Below are positions 39,337-48,033 of a stretch of DNA of 52,050 bases, one piece after another. Source of the stretch: Oscillospiraceae bacterium (GTDB taxonomy: Bacteria; Bacillota; Clostridia; Oscillospirales; Ruminococcaceae); assembly GCA_900768105.1 (NCBI GenBank), contig CAAGBQ010000130.1:1-52050 (forward strand), read 5' to 3'. The stretch's first letter is position 1. Each line of letters begins with the position of its first letter. The position numbers and the translations under genes were made by a program. A model generated the notes under the pieces. That model saw only the letters and a list, made by a program, of their open reading frames with translations, did not search any database and was not told the DNA's origin.

Positions 39337-41168
39337 TTCAAAGCCTCCTTTTCGATAAGAGCGGCCATTGATTCACCGTCAAGACCATATTTTTTCATTG
39401 CAGAAGAAACCTTCATATGAGGAACAAACCCCTCTACGCATTTTATTATATACCTTCCGCGGAAGGATGTTTCATAAAGTACAGTGCCGAAGTGCTCGGC
39501 AATGCTTCCATTTTGTACGGATTCCTCAAAAAAGAAAACATTTTTAAAGCTTGCCGCTTTTTTAATTGCTTCGTTTGCTATCGGAAAAATTTTGCCGAGC
39601 TTTAGCACGGAAGCGCCGGTTATCTCCGCCGCAGAGCACGCTTCGGAAAAAAGCCTCCCATAGGTAACGATAAGCGAGTCCTTTCCGTTTTCGAAGAAAT
39701 CAAAATTGCCATAACTTGTCGTATATTTCGGTAAAACGGCTTTTTCGGAATCGCGCGGATAGCGCACTGCCTGAACACCGTCAGATTCAAAGGCAAGCTT
39801 CAGCTCAAGCTCAAGCTCCGTATAATTAAATGGACTGTAAATCGTAACGCCGGGTATTGCGGTAAGCATTGGAACATCAAAAATGCCCTGATGGGTTTCT
39901 CCGTCGCCGCCTACTATTCCTGCACGGTCGATTGCAAGCACAATATGCAGTGGGTTTATGGAAGCGTCATGTATTATCTGGTCGAATGAACGCTGGAGGA
40001 AGGTTGAATACACAGCAAAAACAGGCTTCATTCCGCCTGTTGCAAGCCCTGCCGCAAAGGTAAGGGCGTGTTCTTCCGCAATTCCTACATCAAAGAATCT
40101 TTCCGGATATTTCTGCGCAAAATTTTCAAGTCCGGTTCCATCGGTCATTGCCGCGGTTATTGCACAGATTTTCTCATCCTTTTCAGCCATAGCGCATATA
40201 ATTTCTCCGAAGGCGTCGGAAAAGCTTTTTTTGTGCGCTTCGGAAAGCTCGCCGTTTTCTTTATTGAACGGCGCTATTCCGTGGAACTTTGAGGGTAGCA
40301 TTTCTGCCGGACGGTATCCCCTGCCCTTTACCGTGTTTATATGAACAAGCACAGGTCCTTTTATACTTTGAGCACGCTTGAGCACGCGAATGAGCATGGA
40401 AATATCGTGTCCGTCATCCGGTCCGAGATATACAAACCCAAAATGCTCAAATGTATTGCTTCCATAATAGAAATCTTTCAGAGTGGTTTTGCAGTATTTT
40501 GCCGCTTTAAAAATACCATTTCCTATCAGCGGGATTTTAAGCAAAAAGCGCTGCATTGCATCTTTGAAGTGAAAGTATCCTTCTTTGTTGCGGATTTTGG
40601 CAAGGTATTTTGCCATTGCACCTACATTTTTTGAAATGCTCATTTCATTATCGTTGAGCACAACTATAAGATTTGTTTTGCTTCGGCCGGCATTGTTTAT
40701 TGCTTCATATATCATGCCGCCGGAAGCGGCGCCGTCGCCCACCACCGCAACAACGGAGGAATCATCGCCGTTGATTTTTTTTGCTTCCGCTATGCCAAGC
40801 GCGGCAGAAACGGAAGTGCTTGCATGACCGGCAACAAATGCGTCATGCTCGCTTTCGCTCGGCTTCGGAAAACCGGAAAGACCGTTTTCCGTGCGGATTC
40901 CGGTAATGTCTCGACCGGTAAGCAGCTTGTGCGAATAGCACTGATGGCCCACATCCCACACAATGGGCTCACGCGGTGAATCAAAAACATAGTGTAAAGC
41001 AACAGTAAGCTCCACCGTTCCAAGATTTGAAGCAAGGTGCCCGCCTGTTACGGAAACTTTATCAAGTATTTCTTCACGCAGCTCCAAGCAAAGTTCCTCA
41101 AGCTGCTGTTTATTAAGATTTTTTACTCCTTGTGGAAGCTCTATACTTTCAAGAAGTCTTTTTCCCAT
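39333..41168 (-). CDS. dxs: 1-deoxy-D-xylulose-5-phosphate synthase
   Basis: Thiamine-diphosphate enzyme that condenses pyruvate and glyceraldehyde 3-phosphate, the first step of the MEP isoprenoid pathway. The ~611-residue protein has VWDVGHQCYSHKLLTGR, the thiamine motif GDGAASGGMIYEAINNAG...NDNEMSIS, and the transketolase pyrimidine-binding domain FFDVGIAEEHALTFAAGLA. The start is taken as ATG 41168 with GGAG five bases upstream instead of the TTG at 41183. It directly follows ispA, so both supply isoprenoid precursors. Confidence 0.97.
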   Translation of the reverse strand: MGKRLLESIELPQGVKNLNKQQLEELCLELREEILDKVSVTGGHLASNLGTVELTVALHYVFDSPREPIVWDVGHQCYSHKLLTGRDITGIRTENGLSGFPKPSESEHDAFVAGHASTSVSAALGIAEAKKINGDDSSVVAVVGDGAASGGMIYEAINNAGRSKTNLIVVLNDNEMSISKNVGAMAKYLAKIRNKEGYFHFKDAMQRFLLKIPLIGNGIFKAAKYCKTTLKDFYYGSNTFEHFGFVYLGPDDGHDISMLIRVLKRAQSIKGPVLVHINTVKGRGYRPAEMLPSKFHGIAPFNKENGELSEAHKKSFSDAFGEIICAMAEKDEKICAITAAMTDGTGLENFAQKYPERFFDVGIAEEHALTFAAGLATGGMKPVFAVYSTFLQRSFDQIIHDASINPLHIVLAIDRAGIVGGDGETHQGIFDVPMLTAIPGVTIYSPFNYTELELELKLAFESDGVQAVRYPRDSEKAVLPKYTTSYGNFDFFENGKDSLIVTYGRLFSEACSAAEITGASVLKLGKIFPIANEAIKKAASFKNVFFFEESVQNGSIAEHFGTVLYETSFRGRYIIKCVEGFVPHMKVSSAMKKYGLDGESMAALIEKEALK

Positions 41169-41185
41169 TTTTTCTCCAATCAAAA

Positions 41186-42049
41186 TTATGCGCCCTCGAC
41201 GCGATTTATAAGAAAATCAAGAAGTGCTGCAAGCGCACCGGTATCAAGACCTTTTTCATTGAATTTAAAAAGTACTGTTCCGGCTTTTGCAATACAGGAA
41301 TATACATCCGCACGGGTTTTATCCGCACCGTGAATTTTAACATAAGAATTAAGCTCGCATTCATCATAATTGCCGTTAAAATCCAAAAGGTCATCCGCCA
41401 TTTGAAAAGAAAGGCCAAAAAGCTCCGCATAGCTTTCCGCAAGAGCGCAGATTTCTTCGTCCGCGCCTGCCGCAATACAGCCCATGGCGGCAGAAGCCTT
41501 CATAAGTGCAGCAGTTTTAAGAGAATGTATAACGGCAAGCTCATCGGCGGAAACCTCTTTTTCCGCCGCAGCAAGGTCAAGCACCTGTCCGCCGACCATT
41601 CCGCGATAACCGGCATAATTTGCAAGCTTTGCGATTGCCTTAACGGCTCTTTCCGGATATTTTTCGGCAGCTTTACTCTCCGAAATTGCAGAAAAAGCAT
41701 GAGTCAAAAGTCCATCGCCGGCAAGAACCGCAGTGGATTCGCCAAAAGCAATGTGGCAGGAAGGTTTTCCGCGGCGCATATCGTCATTATCCATACACGG
41801 CAAATCATCATGAACAAGTGAATACGCCTGAATGCACTCTATTCCGAGAGCATACGGAAGCGCTTCCTCGATGCTTGCTCCAAGCATTTTTGCAAATTCC
41901 AGAGTAATCACTCCGCGAAGGCGCTTGCCGCCAAGGGCGGCATAGCGCATGGCCTCAACTATCTTATCCTGCTCCGCGCACATGGAAACAAGAGCGGAAT
42001 CCATTGCCGTATCAATAATTTTTTTATCGTCAGTCAAAAAAGAAAGCAT
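41186..42049 (-). CDS. ispA: Polyprenyl (farnesyl/geranyl) diphosphate synthase
   Basis: Chain elongation of isopentenyl diphosphate. The two aspartate-rich motifs are DDLPCMDNDDMRRG and DDLLDFNGNYDE (first slightly longer than DDxxD, as in bacterial FPP synthases), with GGKRLRG near the N-terminus. The frame opens at a TTG at 42067 that overlaps the xseB stop; ATG 42049 with GGAGG five bases upstream gives a normal N-terminus and is preferred (287 residues). Sits between xseB and dxs, a classic Firmicutes order. Confidence 0.94.
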   Translation of the reverse strand: MLSFLTDDKKIIDTAMDSALVSMCAEQDKIVEAMRYAALGGKRLRGVITLEFAKMLGASIEEALPYALGIECIQAYSLVHDDLPCMDNDDMRRGKPSCHIAFGESTAVLAGDGLLTHAFSAISESKAAEKYPERAVKAIAKLANYAGYRGMVGGQVLDLAAAEKEVSADELAVIHSLKTAALMKASAAMGCIAAGADEEICALAESYAELFGLSFQMADDLLDFNGNYDECELNSYVKIHGADKTRADVYSCIAKAGTVLFKFNEKGLDTGALAALLDFLINRVEGA

Positions 42050-42063
42050 TTTTCCCTCCGCCG

Positions 42064-42249
42064 TCAAATATCAATTTGCTCTATTTCCTGTTTTGCATCG
42101 TCAAGCTTTTTTTGGCAAAGCTTTGTAATCTCTACGCCTTCTTTAAATAGCTTTACTGATTCTTCCAAGGATACATCATCCGCGGAAAGCTTTTCGTTTA
42201 TTTCGGCAAGCTTATTCAGCGCCTCTTCAAATTTCATATCCTTTTTCAA
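42064..42249 (-). CDS. xseB: Exodeoxyribonuclease VII small subunit
   Basis: A 61-residue helical protein with the family pattern FEEALNKLAEINEKLSADDVSLEESVKLFKEG. Partners the XseA subunit in a single-strand-specific nuclease. The apparent start is a TTG overlapping the xseA stop (TTGA) with GGAGG nine bases upstream; ATG 42237 is an alternative. Confidence 0.95.
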   Translation of the reverse strand: MKKDMKFEEALNKLAEINEKLSADDVSLEESVKLFKEGVEITKLCQKKLDDAKQEIEQIDI

Positions 42250-43466
42250 AGAGAAAGTCCTCCCTCCGTCATTTCTGTAACGGTTGCTTTCAATTGTCCG
42301 TCGGGCAAATACAAGTCTATACTTTTGCCTACTGCGACATCATTTATGCTTTTTATTGCTTTACCGTCTGTTTCTGCGCGGCAAAGCGTTCTTTTAAGGA
42401 ACTTTGCAGGATTATTGGAATCAAGCTTTGCGAGCTCCGCCTGCAAAGCAATGCTTTCGCCATTCAGCTTATTTTCAAAGCTGCGTTTTAAAATATTGGT
42501 TTGTTCGTTTAGACGAAGAGCAAATTTACTGTCAATTCTTGCTGTAAAGTCATATGCCTTAACATATCCGGTAACCGCAAGTTCTGCCTTCAAGTTCCCG
42601 ATTTTTTTGCGAAGTGTTCCTTCGAGAAAATCAATATTAGAATCAAGCGTCTGCTTTATTTCGTAAACATCAGGACTTGCAAGTTCCGCAGCCGCGGATG
42701 GCGTAGGCGCGCGTAAATCGGCAACAAAATCGCAGATTGAAAAATCGGTTTCGTGCCCAACGGCGGAAATTACAGGTGTTTTACAGGCAAAAACAGCCCT
42801 TGCAAGGATCTCGTCATTAAACGCGGAAAGGTCATCGGAGCTTCCGCCACCGCGACCGATAATAATTACATCCGGCTTTATTTCTTCATCCTGCTTTTTA
42901 AGCGCGCGGATAAGCTGCTCCGGAGCTTCCGAACCCTGTACGGAAACCGGGGTAAGTATAATTCTCGCCGAAGGCCATCTTCGTCCAAGCACATTTATTA
43001 TGTCGTGGACGGCGGCACCGTGCGCGGAGGTTATCACACCGATTTTCTGCGGAAAGCACGGAAGGGACTTTTTTGCTTCCGGCGCAAAGAGTCCCTCTTT
43101 TTCAAGGCGTTCTTTAAGCTGTTCAAAAGCAAGATATTTTGCGCCGAGTCCTTCCGGCTGTATGTCATAGACATACAACTGACAGGAGCAGGTCTTTTTA
43201 TAAACCGACAAATCACACCTTGCGATTACGGACATGCCGTTTTGCGGAGTGAAACGGATACGCTCCGCATAGCTGCGAAACATAACACAGCTTATCTCCG
43301 ACTCTGCGTCTTTGAGAGAAAAATACATATGTCCGGAATAAAAATTCTCTTTAAAATCGGCAATTTCGCCCCTAATATATATTCCGGAAAGCTTTTTGTT
43401 TTCATCAATATATGATTTTAGATACGAGGTTATCTGCGTAACCGAAAGAATACTGAAGCCGGACAC
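42246..43466 (-). CDS. xseA: Exodeoxyribonuclease VII large subunit
   Basis: A 406-residue nuclease with an N-terminal OB-fold (LKSYIDENKKLSGIYIRGEIADFKE) and the catalytic core: GVITSAHGAAVHDI, IIGRGGGSSDDLSAFNDE, VISAVGHETDFSICDFVAD. The frame is open to 43574, but that would overlap the TsaD-like gene by ~100 bases; GTG 43466 with GGAGG five bases before it is preferred and gives a start like relatives (VSGFSILSVTQITSY). Confidence 0.95.
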   Translation of the reverse strand: MSGFSILSVTQITSYLKSYIDENKKLSGIYIRGEIADFKENFYSGHMYFSLKDAESEISCVMFRSYAERIRFTPQNGMSVIARCDLSVYKKTCSCQLYVYDIQPEGLGAKYLAFEQLKERLEKEGLFAPEAKKSLPCFPQKIGVITSAHGAAVHDIINVLGRRWPSARIILTPVSVQGSEAPEQLIRALKKQDEEIKPDVIIIGRGGGSSDDLSAFNDEILARAVFACKTPVISAVGHETDFSICDFVADLRAPTPSAAAELASPDVYEIKQTLDSNIDFLEGTLRKKIGNLKAELAVTGYVKAYDFTARIDSKFALRLNEQTNILKRSFENKLNGESIALQAELAKLDSNNPAKFLKRTLCRAETDGKAIKSINDVAVGKSIDLYLPDGQLKATVTEMTEGGLSL

Positions 43467-43476
43467 AGTGTCCTCC

Positions 43477-44412
43477 TTACTTTTTATATGCTGCTGCGGC
43501 AAGAACCGCAATTCCCGCGGCGTTATCCGAAGAAAATTCCGGTTTTGCAAAAATTCCGCCGTATTTATTTTCAACGGTACCCCTTATAATGCTGTTTGCC
43601 ATAACGCCGCCCGCATAAACAAGAGGTAAATTGCCGTATTTGCAAATTACCGCGTCGGTCATCCCGCAAAGAGCCGCTTCGACCGATTTTAAGCAAAAAA
43701 GTGCTATATCCTCTGGCTTTTCTCTGTCTTCAAGCATTTTTTTGCATTTATTTTCTATTCCGGAAAGGCAACATTCAGTGCCTTTCATAACCGGTTTTAT
43801 TTTAAATCTTCGGTCGCTTTTCAGCGCAAGTTCCTCAAGATATTTTCCCGCAGGAAAAGGCAGACCGAGCATAACACCCACGCGGTCTACCGCCTGCCCC
43901 GCCTTCAAATCCATAGAACCGCCGATTTTTGTGCAGCGGATAATGCGCTCTTTGTCAGGTTCGATTAAAAGCGCTTCTGTGGTTCCTCCCGAAAGGTGAA
44001 ATGCAATAAACCGCTCCCGCAATAAATCAAGCCTTCCGGCAGAATAAAGCGCCGCGGCAACATGCCCCTGCTGATGGGCGAATGTCAAAACCGGCGCCTT
44101 GCAGGCTGCGCTTATACAGTTTGCCGCCATTTCTCCCACAAGAAAGCACGGCATATATGAACCGTCAATATCCCTCGGTCTTGCCGAAACACCGATTGCT
44201 TCAATTTGACCGTCATATTCGGAAAAAACGCTTTTCACCATATCGCCAAGCTGCTTTACATGGGCAAACACAGCATCGGATTGGCGCAAGCCAAGTTCTC
44301 CTTCCTTTACCGGAAGCAGCTTTTTGCTTTGCAGCACGGTGCCTGCTTCGCTGTCAAAAATCGCTGCCGATGTTGTGTAATTGCTGGTATCAATCCCCAG
44401 AAACACGCTCAT
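43477..44412 (-). CDS. TsaD/Kae1-like (glycoprotease M22 family) paralogue
   Basis: A 311-residue ASKHA-fold protein resembling TsaD, which transfers threonylcarbamoyl in tRNA t6A synthesis. It has the GIDTSNYTTSAA start, a HQQGH metal motif (TsaD: HxEGH), SGGTTEALLI in place of SGGHT, and YAGGVMAN. It is shorter than TsaD (~340) and its motifs are modified, so it is probably a clostridial paralogue rather than the main TsaD. Found between nusB and xseA; it overlaps nusB by 23 bases. Function unknown. Confidence 0.8.
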   Translation of the reverse strand: MSVFLGIDTSNYTTSAAIFDSEAGTVLQSKKLLPVKEGELGLRQSDAVFAHVKQLGDMVKSVFSEYDGQIEAIGVSARPRDIDGSYMPCFLVGEMAANCISAACKAPVLTFAHQQGHVAAALYSAGRLDLLRERFIAFHLSGGTTEALLIEPDKERIIRCTKIGGSMDLKAGQAVDRVGVMLGLPFPAGKYLEELALKSDRRFKIKPVMKGTECCLSGIENKCKKMLEDREKPEDIALFCLKSVEAALCGMTDAVICKYGNLPLVYAGGVMANSIIRGTVENKYGGIFAKPEFSSDNAAGIAVLAAAAYKK

Positions 44413-44824
44413 TTTCGCTTTCCGCCTTCTTTTTATAAACAGCGCCGAGAACTCCGTTTACAAACCCTGGTGCGTCATCGCCGCCATAAATCTTTGCAAG
44501 TTCCACGGCTTCATTTATTGAAACGCTTGCAGGAACCTCTTTGCTGAAATAATACATTTCGCAAACCGCAATGCGAAGAATGGCAAGCGTAGTTTTTGCC
44601 ATTCTTCCCGGTTTCCAATGAGTGGAGCAGGAAGCTATTATACCGTCGATTTCATCGCGGTTATCAAGGGTTTTGCGCGCAAGTTCTTTTGCAAAATCGC
44701 CGTCCTTCAAAACAAGGTCGCGGCCGTCCGCAGCATTTTCAAGGATATAATCCAGTCCTTCATCGTGAAAGCTGCTTTCAAACACTATGGCAAAAGCCTG
44801 TTCGCGGGATTCTTTTCTTGTCAT
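44390..44824 (-). CDS. nusB: Transcription antitermination factor NusB
   Basis: A 144-residue all-helical protein that with NusE binds boxA of rRNA operons. MTRKESREQAFAIVFES, then ILRIAVCEMYYFSKEVPASVSINEAVELAKIYGGDDAPGFVNGVLGAV are typical. GGAGG precedes the ATG. First gene of the ten-gene operon that ends with recN; a terminator-like hairpin lies in its leader. Confidence 0.95.
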   Translation of the reverse strand: MTRKESREQAFAIVFESSFHDEGLDYILENAADGRDLVLKDGDFAKELARKTLDNRDEIDGIIASCSTHWKPGRMAKTTLAILRIAVCEMYYFSKEVPASVSINEAVELAKIYGGDDAPGFVNGVLGAVYKKKAESENERVSGD

Positions 44825-44839
44825 TGTATTTCCTCCAAT

Positions 44840-44871
44840 AAAAAATCCTCCCCAGTTTTATCCGAGGAGGA
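44840..44871 (-). terminator. Leader terminator (possible attenuator) before nusB
   Basis: On the minus strand a 10-bp stem (44871-44862 with 44855-44846), with two G-U pairs that exist only in this RNA, and loop ATAAAA, is followed by TTTTTTATT. It lies after the predicted start site and only 16 bp before nusB. Confidence 0.75.
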
Positions 44872-44921
44872 AAAAAGCTGGTCGTTTTTAATTTTCAAGC
44901 GTCAAAAAAATTCTAAAAATA

Positions 44922-44949
44922 ATTATACCACGAATATTCGTATTTACAA
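44922..44949 (-). promoter_or_regulatory. nusB operon promoter with palindromic spacer
   Basis: TTGTAA (44949-44944), 16-bp spacer and perfect TATAAT (44927-44922) on the minus strand. The spacer contains the 12-bp perfect palindrome ACGAATATTCGT (44930-44941), an operator-like site between the boxes. Confidence 0.7.
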
Positions 44950-44995
44950 TAGATAAGCATGAATTTTATGCAAAAAAACTGAAAATATACATTTT

Positions 44996-45030
44996 AAAAA
45001 TCCGCCTTCCTTTCAGAAAAGCGGATTTTT
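44996..45030 (-). terminator. Terminator of the GHL10/amidase genes
   Basis: AAAAATCCGC (44996-45005) and GCGGATTTTT (45021-45030): a 10-bp stem, 15-base loop, with the T-run in the stem's 3' arm. It begins ten bases after the amidase gene stop. Confidence 0.75.
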
Positions 45031-45039
45031 ATTTCGGTA

Positions 45040-48033
45040 TCAATCTTTTGTGGACTGCGTTCCGTAATTATAGCTTCCGTTTCTGCCCGCTGCGCCAAGA
45101 TAGCTTGAAATCGCATCCGCAATTCCGGAAGCAACGGAGGCCTGATAGCTGTTTTGGATAAGCTTGTAGTAATCCGATTCATTGCTGACGAATCCAAGTT
45201 CACCAAGGACGGAGGGGTATTCCTGAACTCTGGTCACATAGTATCTTCCTATCATTCCGCCGCGGTTTGATGTGCCGAGCGCCGAGGCGACATTTGCGGA
45301 GAAATAATCCGCAAGCGAAGAAGAAAAACGAGTGAAATAGAAGCACTCCGTACCGCTTCCGGTGCTTGTGGTTGCGGAATTGCAGTGTACACTTACGAAT
45401 ACAAGCGGATTTTTTGATGAAGCAAATGCCGTTCTGTCCGCAAGTGAAGGCCGCTGGCTTACGGTGTCCATCATATATACGACGGCTCCGCGGCTTTCAA
45501 GCTCCGATTTAAGATATTTGCCGACCGCAAGGTTTATCTCATATTCTCCGTATGCGGAAAGATAGCCAAGAGCGCCTACGCCGAGAGCGCTGTGCCCCAC
45601 ATCAACAACAATCGGCACTCCGGAAAGGCTGTATGTTCCGGTTGGATTATTGAAACGGAAAACAAGGTTTCCGCCGTCATAATAGGCATAATAACCGAGG
45701 AAACCGCCTGTTGTGCTCAAATTAAGGCTCAATTTTGTTCCGCTCCAGGTTGCCGAACTGAAAAGCGGCGTGCAGTTAAGCTCCAAGGAATCCGGAACAG
45801 AATCCGTATACTGAAAGTCTATTGTGAAAGCGGAGCTTGTGTACTTTGCGATATATGCCACCTGCTGCTCCGTTTCAAGGGTTACATAGGTATAGCGTGA
45901 ATCTGCAGAAACGGTCATAGAACCTATTTTGTTTCCACCAAGCTCACCCGAAACAGGGCTTACATCGCTTGTATAAACACGCTGTCCGGACTGGAGGTTG
46001 TAATATGTATAGGTTTTGCTGCCTTCCACATACACAATCTCATCGCCGACAACATAATCTCGCGTTCCTTTTGCAAGCGGGTAGCAATCATAGTCGGAAA
46101 GGTCGTTAAGAGTATCCGTCGGGAAGGTTTCCGCCGCCTTTGAAATAACTTCTACAAGCCCGCCTGCGGTTGCCTTTGCGGAAACGGTAACGAATGCGCC
46201 TTCCATACTTTCGGTTGCACCCTCCCATGTTCCCTTTATCTTAATATTTCCGAGGCTTTGTTCAGAAGCGCCCGCAGCCGGAACGCTTAACACTCCGGTA
46301 TATATCTGATAAGTCGATTCATTATCGGTGGAATCGTCTGCCTCCGTACTGGGTTTTAATGTAACCGTGCTTGAGCCAAGCGTTGCCGTAACGGTGGAGC
46401 CCTCATAGGCAAGTGCCGTTACCGTAATGCTCATTCCTCCGCCAACGGTTACATTGCCAAGCGGCGATATTTCCTTCAGTACCTTTACATTCCTTGTAAC
46501 ATTATAAGTTATAGTTTTTTCCTTATGAACAAATTCAAAGGTGTTAAGACCGGTTTTGAGCTCCTGCGTCAGCATAAATGCACCGTTTGCGTCGCGTTTT
46601 ATCTTTTCTCCGTTCATTAGAAGATCAAAATTGACATCCGAGGCACCGGAAAAGGATACGGAAGCTTCATATGTGGAGAATTTAGTTTTTGCAGGGCGGG
46701 TCATTTCAAGTTGGGTGAGCAAAAAGCTTGGGTCTACATTCTCCGTAAGGTATTTTATAAGCGCATCCGTAGATTGCTTTGGATTATCCTCCAAAGCGGA
46801 AAGTGAATCGAAAATACTTCCGCAAAATCCGCTTAATTTTTCCGCAGAAATCACCTGGTCGGAAAGCTCCGAAGGATCGTTCCAGCCCTTTTCATCGGTG
46901 CAGGCCTTTGTGGCATATTGGAAAATATAAAGCGGCACGCTTTCTTTCACCGTGCTGTTCCACCACTCGGTATAATCCTTAAATTTGGCTTTTTTGTTAG
47001 CCGTGGAGTATTCACATTTTATCGAAACAAAATCCGCAAGACCGTTTTCAATAAATTTTTTTGTATCTGCAAAACCGCTGTATAGACTTGTGTATGCCGC
47101 AGTTGTGTCGCTTCCACCGTCTTCATCCTCTGCGTTTGCCCAAACCGCGTCAACGGCAAGACCCACCGCAACGGATGGCTTTGCTTCCTTAACCGCACTG
47201 TATACCGCGGCTACGGCAGATTGCGTTCCGCTTTTAAGATAGTTTTCATAACCCATTCCGCCGCCCGCAATGGCATATTCCGAATATGCTCTGCCGCCGG
47301 ATTTGACCGTATACATATCAAGCATTATACCGTCTATATCATAGGCGCAAAGCGCCGCGGCGTCCTGACGGATATTCGAAAGCTCGCCGGCATCCGGAAC
47401 GACGCTTTCTCCTTCCGTGCTTTTGAGCACATCAAAAACCACATACACATACATTTCGTGCTCACGGGCTTTTTCCGCTGCATATTTGAGCATATCGATG
47501 CTCACAGCGGCCTGATTTCCGCTTGCTGAAGAAAAAAGCGTGCCGCCATCGTACGATGTTTCAAGAAAAACCGTGTTTGCGGAAAGTTCCTTTGCTTTTG
47601 CAATTGCCAAATCAATGGCGTTTTGTATATCCGCGGTGCTCATTTTTGAATCGGTGAAATAATCCTTTCCTGCGGTAAGAGTTACCGCCATCATACGCTC
47701 CGGCGCAGCATATACAATCGGCTCCGTAGGGACAGGCTGTATCGGTTCTTCTTCTCCGGAGGGTTCTTCCGGCACGATAACTATATCGCCGCTTATTTCC
47801 GAATCGCCTTGACTGCTTTCGTTTTCGGACGGATTTTGCTCATGCTTATGCTCTTTTCCGAGCTGTTCGGTTATTATGCTCATACCCGGAAGACCGCCGT
47901 TTACGGCGGCAAACGCACCTACGCCGATTATAACCGCGCCAAGACAAAGGCACAGCACAAACGCCATAAGCTTTTTGTTAAGGAAGAACTTCTTCATGTT
48001 TTTTTTAAACCGTCCTTTGTTTTTTTGTGTCAC
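45040..48033 (-). CDS. Membrane-anchored GHL10-like barrel fused to an N-acetylmuramoyl-L-alanine amidase
   Basis: A 997-residue envelope protein. One N-terminal helix (~23-45) is followed by an acidic/proline linker, a GHL10/DUF187-type TIM-barrel region (~110-440, with VFLETSYDGGTLF and YDIDGIMLDMY), beta domains (~450-790), and a C-terminal Amidase_3 domain (~800-980). In the amidase, VDVGHSALGVGALG replaces the usual DAGHGG; the second zinc ligand in EYEINLAVG, the third in SVHCNS and the catalytic Glu in LGELGFVSN are present. The likely role is peptidoglycan remodelling. The start GTG 48033 overlaps the upstream stop; the next in-frame ATG is 47997. Confidence 0.8.
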   Translation of the reverse strand: MTQKNKGRFKKNMKKFFLNKKLMAFVLCLCLGAVIIGVGAFAAVNGGLPGMSIITEQLGKEHKHEQNPSENESSQGDSEISGDIVIVPEEPSGEEEPIQPVPTEPIVYAAPERMMAVTLTAGKDYFTDSKMSTADIQNAIDLAIAKAKELSANTVFLETSYDGGTLFSSASGNQAAVSIDMLKYAAEKAREHEMYVYVVFDVLKSTEGESVVPDAGELSNIRQDAAALCAYDIDGIMLDMYTVKSGGRAYSEYAIAGGGMGYENYLKSGTQSAVAAVYSAVKEAKPSVAVGLAVDAVWANAEDEDGGSDTTAAYTSLYSGFADTKKFIENGLADFVSIKCEYSTANKKAKFKDYTEWWNSTVKESVPLYIFQYATKACTDEKGWNDPSELSDQVISAEKLSGFCGSIFDSLSALEDNPKQSTDALIKYLTENVDPSFLLTQLEMTRPAKTKFSTYEASVSFSGASDVNFDLLMNGEKIKRDANGAFMLTQELKTGLNTFEFVHKEKTITYNVTRNVKVLKEISPLGNVTVGGGMSITVTALAYEGSTVTATLGSSTVTLKPSTEADDSTDNESTYQIYTGVLSVPAAGASEQSLGNIKIKGTWEGATESMEGAFVTVSAKATAGGLVEVISKAAETFPTDTLNDLSDYDCYPLAKGTRDYVVGDEIVYVEGSKTYTYYNLQSGQRVYTSDVSPVSGELGGNKIGSMTVSADSRYTYVTLETEQQVAYIAKYTSSAFTIDFQYTDSVPDSLELNCTPLFSSATWSGTKLSLNLSTTGGFLGYYAYYDGGNLVFRFNNPTGTYSLSGVPIVVDVGHSALGVGALGYLSAYGEYEINLAVGKYLKSELESRGAVVYMMDTVSQRPSLADRTAFASSKNPLVFVSVHCNSATTSTGSGTECFYFTRFSSSLADYFSANVASALGTSNRGGMIGRYYVTRVQEYPSVLGELGFVSNESDYYKLIQNSYQASVASGIADAISSYLGAAGRNGSYNYGTQSTKD

